DNA of 12,432 nucleotides from Spirochaetaceae bacterium. Lineage in GTDB: Bacteria; Spirochaetota; Spirochaetia; DSM-27196; SLST01. The translations under genes and the position numbers were made by a program. Below are positions 1 through 7,186 of this stretch, piece after piece. Location: assembly GCA_007129695.1 (NCBI GenBank), contig SKVA01000145.1, positions 1 to 12,432 of the forward strand, given 5' to 3'. The notes below the pieces were generated by a model. The model saw only the letters and a program-made list of their open reading frames with translations, did no database searches and was not told the origin of the DNA. Every line of letters begins with the position of its first letter. Within the stretch, counting starts at the first letter, position 1.

Positions 1-1
1 C

Positions 2-601
2 GAGCGGCTGCGCCCCGACGTTGTCGTGATCGCGGGGACGTGCACCCGCGCCGATCTGCCCGCCGGAGGGAAGCCGGCGCTCGTCTACCGAGCGATCGCC
101 GGCGGCGACGCGTGGGTTCCCGACGTGCTGTTCGATCATCGACTCGACGCGGCGACTATCGTGGAATCGGTCCCGGCGTGGAGTGCCGCCGCGTCGCTGT
201 CGCTCGGCAGCCCCGAACGCGTTGCCGTGGTCGTAGGGCCAACCGATACCGGAGAGCAGATCGCGGCGCTCGCCGCAGCGGTCGTAGAGGTTGCCGCGTC
301 GCTGACGTCCCTGGTCGATCGCGTCCTCGAGCGCTCGAGCTCGACCGTGGCGGCCGCGGTCGACTACGCAGAGCGCGTTGCCGACCGTTGGCGACTGACC
401 CGCACCCAACGGCTGCGCCTGGCGTCGGTCGCCCGGCACGCGGCGATCCGCGCGGGGGAGGTTCCAGTCGTGCTCGTGCGCGCGGCTGAACCGGACGACG
501 CCTCGCGACCCGCAGCGTCGACTGTGTCGAAGCAGGAAGCGAAGCGGTGGACCGAACGGCTCGAACAAGAGATCTCGGAGTTCGGACGTGCATCGGTTTG
601 A
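2..601 (+). CDS. Unrecognised protein, 3' part; faint receiver/HD-like layout
   Basis: The frame is open from the first bases to a TGA at 599-601, so the gene almost certainly begins upstream of the window. A GTG at 26 lies inside the hydrophobic stretch RPDVVVIAG and is probably not the start. That strand followed by further hydrophobic strands recalls a response-regulator receiver. A later helical part (DYAERVADRWRLTRTQRLRLASVARHA, split here only as a description of residues near 114-140 from the GTG) recalls the first helices of an HD domain, but no HD metal ligands are visible. The C-terminus is charged and helical (KQEAKRWTERLEQEISEF). The gene overlaps the radical SAM gene by 14 bases, so they are probably co-transcribed. 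I do not recognise the family; a degenerate receiver/HD regulator is only a guess. Confidence 0.6.
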   Translation, partial: ERLRPDVVVIAGTCTRADLPAGGKPALVYRAIAGGDAWVPDVLFDHRLDAATIVESVPAWSAAASLSLGSPERVAVVVGPTDTGEQIAALAAAVVEVAASLTSLVDRVLERSSSTVAAAVDYAERVADRWRLTRTQRLRLASVARHAAIRAGEVPVVLVRAAEPDDASRPAASTVSKQEAKRWTERLEQEISEFGRASV

Positions 602-1565
602 CACCATCTACATCGAAGACCGCGTCGCCGATCAGCCGATGACCCGCGCGATCGCCGCCCGATTCCCGGCGGCCCGGATCGTACCCATCACCCACTACGG
701 TGAAGTCTTCTACCGCCGCGGTCAGCCGATCCGAGCCCAGAAACTGAAGCCCGCGCTGATCCTTGCGCACGCAGATCCACCACTGCTCTACCGGGCGCCC
801 GGCCACGTCAGCGGCGACCAGCGGCGCACGCTCTACTACAACGACCAGATCCGTAACTGCGTCTTTGACTGCGACTACTGCTTCCTCCAGGGCATGCACC
901 CGAGCGCGCATCTTCTGGTGTTCGTGAACGGCGAAGACTTCGTCGACGCCGCGCGACGCCAGGCGTCCTCAGGCGCGTTCTGGCTCAGCGTGTCGTACCT
1001 CTCCGACGTCATCGCGTTGGAGTCGGTAGCTCCGATCGCGTCACAGTGGGTCTCGTTCGCCGATACGAGTCCCGCGGTCACGGTAGAGCTACGGACCAAG
1101 AGCGACGCCGAAGCGTTTCTCAGTGCGCACCGCTCCAGGCCAAATGTCGTACTCGCGTGGACGATGAGCCCCCCACAGATCGCGCAACGCGTGGAGCGCG
1201 GCTGCGCTCCCTTCGCAGTACGCCTGCGCGCGGTCAGGCGTGCCGTCGAAGACGGCTGGCGCGTACGCGTCGCGATCGATCCGGTACTGATCGTCCCCGG
1301 CTGGGACACGACGTATCGGAAGATGATAGATACCATCTTCGCCGAAGTCGATCCGCGGACGATCGAAGCGGTGTCGTACGGACCGTTCAGGATGGCCGAG
1401 CCATTCTACAATCGGATCGACAGGGCCCGGTCCGACGCACCGGTTCTGGCCCACCCTTTCGTTCGCCGCGACGGCCTGGTGGGGTACAGCGACGCAGAGC
1501 GCCTCGCGATAGACCGGGTAGTCGGTGGCGCGCTCAGCAAGGCTTGTCCTATAAGAGCGTTTTAG
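588..1565 (+). CDS. SPL-family radical SAM protein (spore photoproduct lyase-like)
   Basis: A 325-residue protein with the radical SAM signature CVFDCDYC (Cys91, Cys95, Cys98, spacing CX3CX2C), which binds the 4Fe-4S cluster that cleaves S-adenosylmethionine. The length, the YYNDQIRNC lead-in and the position of the triad match the SplB/SPL family (COG1533). The GTG start at 588 has GGAG at 577-580, seven bases away, and overlaps the upstream gene by 14 bases. Characterised spore photoproduct lyases also need a hydrogen-donor Cys about 43 residues after the third cluster Cys. Here no Cys occurs between 98 and 206, and the expected segment reads VSYLSDVIA. A different substrate is therefore likely, perhaps another DNA lesion or modification. 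An A-type Fe-S carrier is the next gene, fitting a cluster-dependent enzyme. The family is confident; the reaction is unknown. Confidence 0.9.
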   Translation: MHRFDTIYIEDRVADQPMTRAIAARFPAARIVPITHYGEVFYRRGQPIRAQKLKPALILAHADPPLLYRAPGHVSGDQRRTLYYNDQIRNCVFDCDYCFLQGMHPSAHLLVFVNGEDFVDAARRQASSGAFWLSVSYLSDVIALESVAPIASQWVSFADTSPAVTVELRTKSDAEAFLSAHRSRPNVVLAWTMSPPQIAQRVERGCAPFAVRLRAVRRAVEDGWRVRVAIDPVLIVPGWDTTYRKMIDTIFAEVDPRTIEAVSYGPFRMAEPFYNRIDRARSDAPVLAHPFVRRDGLVGYSDAERLAIDRVVGGALSKACPIRAF

Positions 1566-1578
1566 TTAGCATTAGCGC

Positions 1579-1941
1579 ATGAGTGAGATGCCAAGCGCAC
1601 CGCCGGCTGAAACCGGCTCAGAACGGCTCGATATCACGCCGATCGCGCGGACCGAACTGCTCAAGCTGCGCGGTTCACAGTCGAGCTTCCTGCGAATCTG
1701 GGTCGAACAGGGCGGATGCTCCGGGATGATCTATCAGGCGGTCATCGACGACACGTCGAGTCCGTTTGACGTATCTGTCTTCGACGACGGCGAACTGCGC
1801 GTTGTGACCGACCAGCAGAGCCGGGGCTTCGTCGACGGGATGAGGATCGACTACTCCGACGACCTGGTCGAGGCGGGTTTCAGGTTCATCAACCCCAAGG
1901 CGAGCAAGAGCTGCGGCTGCGGCCAGAGCTTCCAGCAATGA
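1579..1941 (+). CDS. A-type iron-sulfur carrier, HesB/IscA/ErpA family
   Basis: A 120-residue protein with the three invariant cysteines of A-type carriers: Cys47 in GGCSGM, and Cys112 and Cys114 in the C-terminal SCGCGQSF. The 65-residue separation and the preceding FINPKAS match the IscA/ErpA/SufA fold. The family accepts a nascent cluster from a scaffold such as SufBCD and passes it to apo-enzymes in the cytoplasm. An N-terminal extension of about 17 residues, rich in Pro, Ala and Ser, precedes the domain. The ATG at 1579 has no good Shine-Dalgarno. TATAAG at 1550-1555 could be a weak -10 inside the end of the upstream gene. It lies 13 bases after the radical SAM gene, overlaps the next ORF by ATGA, and is separate from the SUF operon further right. 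Whether it acts as SufA or ErpA cannot be told from sequence. Confidence 0.95.
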   Translation: MSEMPSAPPAETGSERLDITPIARTELLKLRGSQSSFLRIWVEQGGCSGMIYQAVIDDTSSPFDVSVFDDGELRVVTDQQSRGFVDGMRIDYSDDLVEAGFRFINPKASKSCGCGQSFQQ

Positions 1942-2156
1942 CGCCGCTCGCTGCGCAGATCGACCTCACCGGCGGTGAGTCGGTCTACTGTATCAACACG
2001 TTCCAGGTCGCGAAGGCGCGCGAGCTCTACGAAGGTGCGGGTGGTTCGTCGCAACGGATACGCGCTGCGATCGATTCGCTCGAGTCGTCGCTCACGCGCA
2101 ACGAACGCGCGGCGGTAGCGATGCTGCTACTCCAGCGGCTGCGCGATCGAGCGTAG
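1938..2156 (+). CDS. Small unknown protein, 72 residues
   Basis: The start codon overlaps the stop of the Fe-S carrier (ATGA at 1938-1941), typical of translational coupling, and this is the main support for a real gene. It has one Cys (Cys18 in SVYCINTF), no signal peptide and no membrane segment. The second half is a predicted helical region (from about residue 38, SQRIRAAIDSLESSLTRNERAAV). The first half has a short possible beta region, QIDLTGGESVYCI. The last 30 bases overlap the 3' end of the convergent sua5 gene. I do not recognise the family. By position it may be an accessory of the carrier, but that is inference. Confidence 0.6.
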   Translation: MTPLAAQIDLTGGESVYCINTFQVAKARELYEGAGGSSQRIRAAIDSLESSLTRNERAAVAMLLLQRLRDRA

Positions 2157-3176
2157 CCAATCTGATAGAGTCGTGCCGCCACTGGCCCTGCAGAGCCTGT
2201 CCCGCAGCGCCTCACCGATACCGTCGGATTCTGGCGTTCGAACCAGAATCGTGTCGGCACCCTCGCTGTCGAGTTCGGTGAACCAGCGGTAGAGATGCCT
2301 GGCGCACTCGGCCGCGTCGCGGTACTCCCTCACCCGCGCATCGCGAATCATCGCGCGTAGCGCAGAGAGCGGATCGCGCGCGTCGTCCACGATCGACAGC
2401 GCGACGTTCTGCTTCTGAAAAACAGCCGCGGCGGACTCCAGAATCGACCGGTCACCTTCGGTCACTTCGACGACCCGGGCGCGAGGCTGATAGTGCCGGT
2501 GCCGCAGCCCTGGCGAACCGATCGAAGGATCCGCCCGATCAGCCGCTCGCGCCGCCGTGATACCGGGGTTTTCGCGCTCTATGTCCGACGCAGAGATCGC
2601 CCCGGGTCGCAGTATCGTCACCACGTTTCCCGTGACCGAAACGACTGTCGATTCGATCCCGATGTCACACGCGCCTCCATCGAGGTAGCGGTCGACGCGG
2701 TCGCCCAGGCTACGACGGGCCATCGTGACCGTCGTCGGGCTCGGCTCTCCCGACCGGTTTGCGCTCGGCGCCGCGATCGGGACGTCGGCCTCTTCGATCA
2801 AGCGCCGCGCGACCGGGTGGCGGGGCACCCGCACGGCCACGGTATCCAGACCTGCAGTGACCACGCCGGGGATACACGCTGCCTTCGCTACGACGACCGT
2901 AATCGGGCCCGGGGCAAACCGCGCAAGAAGGTGTTCTGCCAGGTCGCACGACGCGCCGGGCTTCGCGACCGAGCGCAACCGATCGGTCGATGCGATGTGC
3001 ACGATGAGTGGATTATCGGGCGGCCGGCCCTTCGCCGCGAACACGCGCCGGGCCGCCCGCGCATTCGTCGCGTCGACCCCCAGCCCGTAGACGGTCTCGG
3101 TCGGAAACACGACGAGCCCACCCTCGCGAATGGTGCGAGCCGCGGCCACGATGTCGGCAGGGTCGAGCGGTGTCAT
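2127..3176 (-). CDS. sua5: Threonylcarbamoyl-AMP synthase, Sua5 type (YrdC plus Sua5 domains)
   Basis: A 349-residue protein that makes L-threonylcarbamoyladenylate from threonine, bicarbonate and ATP, the first step of t6A37 tRNA modification in the cytoplasm. The YrdC domain fills about residues 5-190. Visible motifs are FPTETVYGLG (24-33), KGRPPDNPLIVH (49-60), APGPITVVV (88-96), VAVRVPRHP (113-121), APSANRSGEPSPT (136-148), ESTVV (175-179) and ILRPGAI (188-194). The inter-domain linker SPGLRHRHYQP (221-231) is the Sua5 signature that gates the active site, and the C-terminal Sua5 domain follows. The long form, rather than the short TsaC form, is clear. ATG is at 3176, with no strong Shine-Dalgarno. 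The gene is divergent from the methyltransferase, and its last 30 bases overlap the convergent 72-residue ORF. Confidence 0.96.
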   Translation of the reverse strand: MTPLDPADIVAAARTIREGGLVVFPTETVYGLGVDATNARAARRVFAAKGRPPDNPLIVHIASTDRLRSVAKPGASCDLAEHLLARFAPGPITVVVAKAACIPGVVTAGLDTVAVRVPRHPVARRLIEEADVPIAAPSANRSGEPSPTTVTMARRSLGDRVDRYLDGGACDIGIESTVVSVTGNVVTILRPGAISASDIERENPGITAARAADRADPSIGSPGLRHRHYQPRARVVEVTEGDRSILESAAAVFQKQNVALSIVDDARDPLSALRAMIRDARVREYRDAAECARHLYRWFTELDSEGADTILVRTPESDGIGEALRDRLCRASGGTTLSDWLRSIAQPLE

Positions 3177-3199
3177 CGTGCGCGCAAAGGTACTATACT
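3170..3199 (+). promoter_or_regulatory. Possible promoter of the methyltransferase gene
   Basis: TATACT at 3194-3199 (five of six to consensus) is preceded, at an 18-base spacing, by GTGTCA at 3170-3175 (four of six to TTGACA). Transcription would begin near 3206, only about three bases before the ATG at 3209 and about 57 before the ATG at 3263. The -35 lies inside the first codons of sua5 on the opposite strand. Confidence 0.4.
3192..3197 (-). promoter_or_regulatory. Possible -10 element for sua5
   Basis: TATAGT read on the minus strand matches five of six bases of the sigma-70 -10 consensus and lies 16 bases before the sua5 ATG. That would leave a leader of only about nine bases. No convincing -35 is seen at 16-19 bases. 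It shares its bases with the oppositely directed TATACT, so the two promoters would compete for polymerase. Confidence 0.35.
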
Positions 3200-3262
3200 C
3201 CGGTCACGATGAGAAGGCGGAACAAACCGGACGGCACGCTGATCGCCAGAGGTCGGCTTCGG

Positions 3263-4114
3263 ATGGACGCAATCGATCGCCTGTCGGCGCGACCACCGCT
3301 CTACGCGACGACTGCGCACAACTTCTGGACCGACCCCTACGTGTCGGCTCACGTGCTCGACGCGCACCTTGACCCGCATATCGATGACGCGTCGCGCAAA
3401 CCCGCGCAGATATCCGGCACGGTGGAGCGCATCATCGATGAAGCAACAACGCTCGGAATCCTCGACCGCGAGTCGCCGCGACTGCTCGACCTGGGGTGTG
3501 GGCCGGGCCTCTACGCCGAGCAGTTCGCGATGCGCGGCTTCGCGGTGACCGGCATCGACCAGGCAGACCGGTCGATCGACTACGCCCGAGACCAGGCGCG
3601 GCTTCAGGGCATCGCAATCGACTACCGCGTCGACGACATGCTGTCGGCGCCGTTCGACGGACCGTACGACGTGATCACGCTCATCTACGGCGAGTTCGCT
3701 ACGGTCAGCGAGTCCGAGCGAACCGAGCTGCTTCGCAGGGTTCGGGCTGCCCTGGCCCCCGGAGGCCTCTTCGTGTTCGACGTGTTCACCGACCACTACG
3801 TCAAGCGGATGCGCGGCGGTCCCGACTGGTACGTCAGCAACGGCAGGGGATTCTGGAGCCGAACACCGCACTTGGTGCTCGAACGGGTGCACCACTACCG
3901 CGACGCGTCTGCGAGCGTCAACCGCTACATAGTGATCGACCGTGATGGATCGTATCGGGAGTTCAACGTGTGGTGGCGCCACTATACCGCGCCGGAGATC
4001 GACTCTGTGATCACCAGCAACGGTTTTCGATTGCACGCACGATACGCGAACCTGTGGGGAGACCCGCCGAAGCCGAACGACGAGTGGATCGGCGTGTTCG
4101 CGATCCGCGATTAA
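3263..4114 (+). CDS. Class I SAM-dependent methyltransferase, substrate unknown
   Basis: A 283-residue cytoplasmic protein with the Rossmann-type methyltransferase core. Motif I is LLDLGCGPGLYAEQFA, the acidic end of strand 2 is VTGIDQADRSIDYAR, motif III-like is DVITLIYGEF, and ALAPGGLFVFDVF forms the post-motif region. The N-terminal ARPPLY...FWTDPYVSAHVLDAHLDP block and the C-terminal NVWWRHYTAPEID block belong to a poorly characterised family of small-molecule-type methyltransferases. I chose the ATG at 3263 because the family-like sequence starts there (MDAIDRLSARPPLY) and AGAGGT precedes it by about ten bases. An in-frame ATG at 3209 would add 18 basic residues as a nearly leaderless start. 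It is a single gene between a divergent sua5 and the convergent SUF operon, whose end lies 43 bases away with no obvious terminator hairpin between. The substrate cannot be inferred. Confidence 0.92.
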   Translation: MDAIDRLSARPPLYATTAHNFWTDPYVSAHVLDAHLDPHIDDASRKPAQISGTVERIIDEATTLGILDRESPRLLDLGCGPGLYAEQFAMRGFAVTGIDQADRSIDYARDQARLQGIAIDYRVDDMLSAPFDGPYDVITLIYGEFATVSESERTELLRRVRAALAPGGLFVFDVFTDHYVKRMRGGPDWYVSNGRGFWSRTPHLVLERVHHYRDASASVNRYIVIDRDGSYREFNVWWRHYTAPEIDSVITSNGFRLHARYANLWGDPPKPNDEWIGVFAIRD

Positions 4115-4156
4115 CACACCCGGTCAACCGTGGTGCACGTCCCGGCGGCCGACCGA

Positions 4157-4462
4157 TCAGATCTTGATCGAAATGTTGCCCGCGTCGTCGACGCTGACCT
4201 CGAAAGTCTTCACAGGGCGGGTGGCCGGGTAATCCTTGACGGCACCTGTCTTTATCTCGAAACGCGATCCGTGCTTCGGGCAGTACACGTCACCGTCGAG
4301 CACCATCCCCTCCGCGAGTGGCGAGTACTCGTGAGAGCACACGTTATCGAGGCAGAACACTTCGTCGTCGAGCTTGAACAGCGCGTACTCCTTGCGCTTA
4401 TGCCGGAAGAGGTAGCTCCGCGAGAAATCGGCTCTGTTACAGACCCTTACCCATTTTGCCAT
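4157..4462 (-). CDS. Rieske-type 2Fe-2S ferredoxin at the end of the SUF operon
   Basis: A 101-residue protein with both Rieske cluster motifs, CSH (Cys42, His44) and CPKHG (Cys61, His64), at the usual 16-residue separation. Two Cys and two His would bind a 2Fe-2S cluster. The compact length, with no transmembrane anchor, matches soluble ferredoxins of the oxygenase-ferredoxin subunit class rather than cytochrome bc1 Rieske proteins. No oxygenase gene is nearby. Instead it starts nine bases after sufD and closes the SUF operon, as such genes do in several other bacteria. A role supplying electrons to cluster assembly, or as a client of it, is inferred and not established. Translation starts at the ATG at 4462; a GGGTGA overlapping the sufD stop may serve as a weak ribosome site. 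Confidence 0.93.
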   Translation of the reverse strand: MAKWVRVCNRADFSRSYLFRHKRKEYALFKLDDEVFCLDNVCSHEYSPLAEGMVLDGDVYCPKHGSRFEIKTGAVKDYPATRPVKTFEVSVDDAGNISIKI

Positions 4463-4471
4463 TTAGCCGTT

Positions 4472-5782
4472 TCACCCGTCGATGCGCCGGGCGATGAGCT
4501 CCCGGAGTTCGTCGTGGAGCGATTCATTCGTCTGAGCGATCAGGTCCTCAAAGTGCCCCTGCACCAAAAGCCTTCGAGCCTCGTTCAGACTGTACCCGCG
4601 GCTCTGCAGGTAGAACACCTGAGACGGATCGAGCTTGCCGGTCGTGGATCCGTGGCTGCACCGCACGTCGTCGGTCCTGATGTTGAGCGACGGGATCGAG
4701 TCGGCTCGCGCCGCCTCGGAGAGGATCAGGTTCTTGTTGGTCAGATAGGCGTCGGTTCCCGGTGCCCCCGGGGCAACGCTGATCAGCCCCTGATAGATCG
4801 AATGAGCCTCGTCTCGAACCGCACCCCGGTAGTACGCCCGACTGGTCGCCCGCGCGGCGCGGTGGTTCTGGACCGTACGAAGGTCCATATGCTGTTCCCC
4901 AAGCGCGAAGTAGATGCCGTTGAGGTCGACGTCGGCGCCCGCGCCGCTGATATCGCTGGTGAAACGGGTCTTGACGAAGTCGGAGCCGAGTGCGGCTTCG
5001 CTACGATGCAGCACCGCGTCGCGCCCGATCTCTGCGTGTCCGTGGTGGAAATAAAGCGAATCGTCGTTCAGACGCTGCAGGAGAGTAAGCCTCAGCCGCG
5101 CGTTCGCGCCGACTACCAGTTGCTCCGCGCCTGCGACCAGGAGTTCGCCCTCTTCCGACGACCGGCACCTTACAACGACATCGGCCTGAGCCCCTTCCTC
5201 AAGGATGACCACTACCTGCGGTGCGACGACAGCTTCGTCGGCGTCAGCGTTGACCTCTACGAGCACCGCACCATCCATAGCCAGGTTGCGCGGTACGTAG
5301 ACGACCGCGGCGCTCGACATCAGCGCCAGATTCCATAGCTCGATTCGGTTGTCGGCCCGGTCTACCGCGGCCTCGAGCACGGAACGAACCGAAGCGACTG
5401 CGCTTTCACAATGCGCCCCGGAGCCCGCGTCAGCGAGCGCGATCAGGTCATCGACGATCGCACCGCCGGCGTCGCCTTCGCTCCCGGTGAACACGCCGTT
5501 GTGGTAGTGGAGCTGTCGCGCCCACGAGCCGCCGTCTCGTTGGACGTCGCCCGATCCATCGTCTGACGATGTGCCGTCGATCACGCGGTATGAGTCGAAC
5601 TCGAACGCGCTCAGATTCGTTCTGCGCCACTCCTCTTCGCTCGTCGTCGGCCACTGCATTCGCTCGAATCGGTCTCGAGCGCGTCGCCTGACATCACCAA
5701 GCCAACCCGGCCCCGGCAGAGACTCCTGGTACGCGGCGAGATCGGCCACCGCGCGCTGCAAGCTCATCGTTGTACCGCTCAT
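4472..5782 (-). CDS. sufD: SufD, Fe-S scaffold partner of SufB
   Basis: A 436-residue SufBD-family protein. The C-terminal half carries the family core (DVDLNGIYFALGEQHMD, then YYRGAVRDEAHSIYQG) and VRCSHGSTTGKLD with Cys375 and His377. These correspond to the Cys/His pair of E. coli SufD (Cys358, His360) at the SufB-SufD interface where clusters form. Residues 150-260 show the repeated beta-strand pattern of the right-handed helix. The N-terminal quarter is variable and helical (EEEWRRTNLSAFEF). It follows sufB with no spacing: the sufB TAG is directly followed by this ATG, implying coupled translation. An internal ATG five codons later (MSLQR) is an alternative start. It works with SufB and a SufC dimer as the SufBC2D complex in the cytoplasm. 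Confidence 0.95.
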   Translation of the reverse strand: MSGTTMSLQRAVADLAAYQESLPGPGWLGDVRRRARDRFERMQWPTTSEEEWRRTNLSAFEFDSYRVIDGTSSDDGSGDVQRDGGSWARQLHYHNGVFTGSEGDAGGAIVDDLIALADAGSGAHCESAVASVRSVLEAAVDRADNRIELWNLALMSSAAVVYVPRNLAMDGAVLVEVNADADEAVVAPQVVVILEEGAQADVVVRCRSSEEGELLVAGAEQLVVGANARLRLTLLQRLNDDSLYFHHGHAEIGRDAVLHRSEAALGSDFVKTRFTSDISGAGADVDLNGIYFALGEQHMDLRTVQNHRAARATSRAYYRGAVRDEAHSIYQGLISVAPGAPGTDAYLTNKNLILSEAARADSIPSLNIRTDDVRCSHGSTTGKLDPSQVFYLQSRGYSLNEARRLLVQGHFEDLIAQTNESLHDELRELIARRIDG

Positions 5783-7186
5783 CTATCCGACCGATCCTTC
5801 CATTTCGAGCTCGATGAGCCGGTTCAGTTCGACCGCGTACTCCATCGGAAGCTGCTTCACCAGCGGGTCGAGGAAGCCATTGACGATCATCATCGACGCC
5901 TCCTCCTCGCTCATCCCACGCGACATCAGGTAGAACAATTGCTCTTCGCTGATGCGGCTCACGCGCGCTTCGTGCTCGATGCTGACGTCATCCGAGTTGA
6001 TGTCCATGTAAGGATACGTGTTGCTGATCGACTGCGGGTCGAGGATCAGCGCGTCGCACACTACATGGCTTCGGACGTTCCGCAACCCCGGATCGACCTT
6101 CACCTGCCCGCGGTAACTCGACGTACCGCCGTCCTTGCTTATGCTCTTCGACGTGACGACCGACGTCGTGTTCGAAGCGGCGTGTACCATCTTCGCTCCG
6201 GTGTCCTGCTCCTGTCCTTTTCCGGCAAACGCGATCGACAGAACTTCTCCGTGCGCCCCCTCACCCATCAGGTAGACCGATGGGTACTTCATCGTTCGCT
6301 TGCTCCCGATGTTGCCATCGACCCATTCGACTGTTGCATTCGCGTGCGCCACGGCTCTCTTGGTGACCAGGTTGTACACGTCGCTCGACCAGTTCTGAAT
6401 CGTCGTGTAGCGCACGCGCGCGCCGGGAAGCGCGATGATCTCTACGACGGCGCTGTGAAGGCTGTCGGTCGTATAGATCGGCGCGGTGCAGCCTTCGACG
6501 TAGTGCACGAAGCTACCCTCTTCGGCGATGATAAGCGTCCGCTCGAACTGACCGAAGTTCTCGCTGTTGATCCGGAAGTACGCCTGGAGCGGGATATCGA
6601 CCTTGACGCCCTTTGGGACGTAGACGAAGCTGCCACCCGACCAGCAAGCCGAGTTGAGCGCGGCGAACTTGTTGTCCGAATACGGGATGATCGTGCCGAA
6701 GTACTTCCGAACGATCTCCGGGTACTCCCGGACAGCCGTCTCCGGATCGGTGAACACAACACCCTGATTCGCAAGCTCCTCCTGGAGGTTGTGGTAGACC
6801 ACCTCCGAGTCGTACTGCGCGCCGACACCGGCGAGGTACTTCTGCTCGGCCTCAGGAATCCCGATCCGGTCGTACGTCGCCTTGATCGATTCGGGGACGT
6901 CGTTCCAGCTCGTGAACTTCTTCTCGCTCGGCTTCGCGTAGTAGAAGATTTCGTCGAAGTTGAGGTCGCTGAGGTCGGCGCCCCAGTTCGGCATATCCTT
7001 GCGCAGGAACTCCTCCAGGCTCCGGAGTCGGAACTCGAGCATCCATTCGGGCTCGTTCTTGTGCTCGCTGATCGCGGCGATGACCTCCGGGCTCAGACCC
7101 TTCGCGGTGCGGAACACGCTCGCGTCGGGGTACGAGAAACCGAACTTGTACTCGCCCACGTCTACATTGGTCGCTTCGGTACTCAT
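5783..7186 (-). CDS. sufB: SufB, Fe-S cluster assembly scaffold
   Basis: A 467-residue SufB with the family N-terminus (GEYKFGFSYPDASVFRTAKG) and the block FVYVPKGVKVDIPLQAYFRIN near 187-207. The core runs from about 215 to 440. Cys377 in VCDAL and the cluster Glu404-His405-Glu406 in SIEHEA keep exactly the spacing of E. coli Cys405 and Glu432-His433-Glu434, the residues implicated in cluster formation with SufD. The ATG at 7186 has a strong GAGGAGG four bases upstream, inside the end of sufC, and overlaps the sufC stop as ATGA. It is the central scaffold of the SufBC2D complex. No truncation or frameshift is seen. The identification is secure. Confidence 0.97.
   Translation of the reverse strand: MSTEATNVDVGEYKFGFSYPDASVFRTAKGLSPEVIAAISEHKNEPEWMLEFRLRSLEEFLRKDMPNWGADLSDLNFDEIFYYAKPSEKKFTSWNDVPESIKATYDRIGIPEAEQKYLAGVGAQYDSEVVYHNLQEELANQGVVFTDPETAVREYPEIVRKYFGTIIPYSDNKFAALNSACWSGGSFVYVPKGVKVDIPLQAYFRINSENFGQFERTLIIAEEGSFVHYVEGCTAPIYTTDSLHSAVVEIIALPGARVRYTTIQNWSSDVYNLVTKRAVAHANATVEWVDGNIGSKRTMKYPSVYLMGEGAHGEVLSIAFAGKGQEQDTGAKMVHAASNTTSVVTSKSISKDGGTSSYRGQVKVDPGLRNVRSHVVCDALILDPQSISNTYPYMDINSDDVSIEHEARVSRISEEQLFYLMSRGMSEEEASMMIVNGFLDPLVKQLPMEYAVELNRLIELEMEGSVG

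Noticed and set aside
156..911. 251-codon open frame on the - strand
   Set aside because: It covers parts of two + strand genes and its product is an Arg/Pro/Ser-rich string without domain character.
3173..4117. 314-codon open frame on the - strand
   Set aside because: Antisense to the methyltransferase, which has clear family motifs; the antisense product has none.
4115..4156. Possible terminator between the methyltransferase and the SUF operon
   Set aside because: Only a five-base pairing (CGGTC with GACCG) over a 25-base loop and a small GTGCAC palindrome are present, with no T-run.
4130..5338. 402-codon open frame on the + strand
   Set aside because: It is fully antisense to the Rieske and sufD genes, whose motifs are unmistakable. 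Its translation has no recognisable domain, and long antisense frames are expected at this GC content.
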